NCBI RefSeq assembly: GCF_900113185.1 | Contig: NZ_FOZD01000001.1 | Location: forward strand, 186,001 to 250,000 | Length of the DNA stretch: 64,000 nucleotides | DNA from: Agromyces sp. CF514 | GTDB taxonomy: Bacteria; Actinomycetota; Actinomycetes; Actinomycetales; Microbacteriaceae | Reading direction: 5' to 3' | Shown: positions 63,470 to 64,000 of the stretch, in pieces | How positions within the stretch are numbered: the stretch's first letter is position 1 | Layout of the letters: each line of letters opens with the position of its first letter | Translations under genes and position numbers: made by a program | The notes under the pieces: generated by a model | Told to the model about the DNA's origin: nothing | Databases searched by the model: none | What the model saw: only the letters and a program-made list of their open reading frames with translations

Positions 63470-64000
63470 TCACACCCGCTCGAAGACGGCCGCCAGCGCC
63501 TGCCCCCCGCCGATGCACATGGTCTCGAGCGCGAGGGTGCCGTCGAGCGCCGGGAGCTCGTGGGCGAGCGTGGCGAGCATGCGGAGCCCGGTGGCGGCGA
63601 TCGGGTGGCCGATCGAGATGCCCGAGCCGCGCGGGTTGAGGCGGGGATCCTCGGCGTCGAGGCCCCAGTCGGCGAGGCAGGCGAGCACCTGCACGGCGAA
63701 CGCCTCGTTGAGCTCGAGCACGTCGAGGTCGGCGAAGCCGAGGCCGGCCCGCTCGAGGGCGCGGTTCGCGGCGGGCACCGGGGCGACGCCGAAGTGCTCG
63801 GGGTCGGTGCCGGCGACCGCCCACGACCGCAGGCGCAGCATGGGCACGAGTCCGAGTTCGGCGGCCCGCTCGGGCGTGGTCACGATCGCCGCCGCCGCGG
63901 CGTCGTTCTGCCCCGACGCGTTGCCCGCGGTCACGGTCGCCGCGGCATCCGATCGTCCGAGGATCGGGCGCAGGGCGGCGAGCGAGTCGAGCGAGGTGTC
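63470..64000 (-). CDS. Thiolase (acetyl-CoA acyltransferase), C-terminal part
   Basis: The last 176 codons of a thiolase whose start lies beyond the right edge. The conserved VTAGNASGQNDAAAA, LELNEAFAVQVLA, the catalytic His in SGISIGHPIAATG and the second catalytic Cys in ETMCIGGGQA are all present. GHPIAATG is a slight change from the common GHPxGATG. Thiolases cleave 3-ketoacyl-CoA or join two acetyl-CoA; the direction cannot be told from this fragment. No neighbour in the window explains the pathway. Confidence 0.93.
   Translation of the reverse strand, partial: DTSLDSLAALRPILGRSDAAATVTAGNASGQNDAAAAAIVTTPERAAELGLVPMLRLRSWAVAGTDPEHFGVAPVPAANRALERAGLGFADLDVLELNEAFAVQVLACLADWGLDAEDPRLNPRGSGISIGHPIAATGLRMLATLAHELPALDGTLALETMCIGGGQALAAVFERV

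Overview
The window is high-GC DNA with actinobacterial gene order and promoter style. The neighbourhood of the replication origin is collinear with the Mycobacterium tuberculosis Rv3907c-Rv3914 plus Rv0001-Rv0020c blocks. The long intervening gene set, the DUF3566, CrgA and class E sortase genes, and many leaderless starts behind TAGAAT-type -10 boxes point to family Microbacteriaceae, possibly Agromyces-like. That placement is inference from gene content and style, not from a database search. No rRNA, phage, IS element or CRISPR array was seen.

Layout. (1) 1-4,991 is an accessory edge: a truncated formylglycine-generating-enzyme-family gene, a MATE exporter, two small proteins, a WYL regulator and a divergent epoxide hydrolase. 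(2) 5,020-8,582 is the rpsF-ssb-rpsR-rplI operon followed by dnaB (minus strand), with a cluster of DnaA boxes in front of dnaB. (3) 8,756-18,521 holds cca, then DUF6049-murJ, trxB-trxA, an aminotransferase and a Ddl-like ligase. (4) 18,642-27,301 is the minus-strand arm left of the origin: rpmH-rnpA-yidD-yidC-jag-rsmG, a 2.4-kb gene-free island, then parA-parB. Five perfect parS sites lie here. (5) 27,302-37,963 is dnaA, the oriC intergenic region, dnaN, recF, dciA, gyrB, gyrA and a DUF3566 gene. (6) 38,039-43,977 holds tRNA-Ile, tRNA-Ala, a NUDIX hydrolase, ppiA, a rhomboid protease, crgA, sortase E, a tiny membrane protein and a glutamine amidotransferase. (7) 44,067-52,956 is the cell-shape and phosphosignalling operon fhaA-fhaB-pstP-rodA-pbpA-pknA-pknB (minus), nearly all stop-start overlapped. 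(8) 53,022-64,000 is a second accessory edge: a GH65 phosphorylase with a beta-phosphoglucomutase, tRNA-Leu, AraC and DeoR regulators, an MFS transporter, a phosphotransferase-MATE-TetR operon behind a long palindrome, a small HTH protein and a truncated thiolase.

How the parts work together. DnaA, oriC, DnaN, DciA, DnaB, SSB, RecF and gyrase start and run replication. ParA, ParB and parS move the newly copied origin. MurJ, Ddl, RodA, PbpA, CrgA and the PknA/PknB/PstP/FHA proteins couple this to peptidoglycan synthesis and division. RnpA, Cca and three tRNAs without an encoded CCA form a tRNA maturation set.

The most unusual stretch is the gap between rsmG and parA (21,659-24,099). It contains two parS sites, an 8-bp tandem array and a 36-unit 8/9-bp minisatellite whose minus strand has regularly spaced GGG runs. 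It faces a ParA with an unusually long (about 407-residue) low-complexity N-terminus that itself encodes two parS sites.
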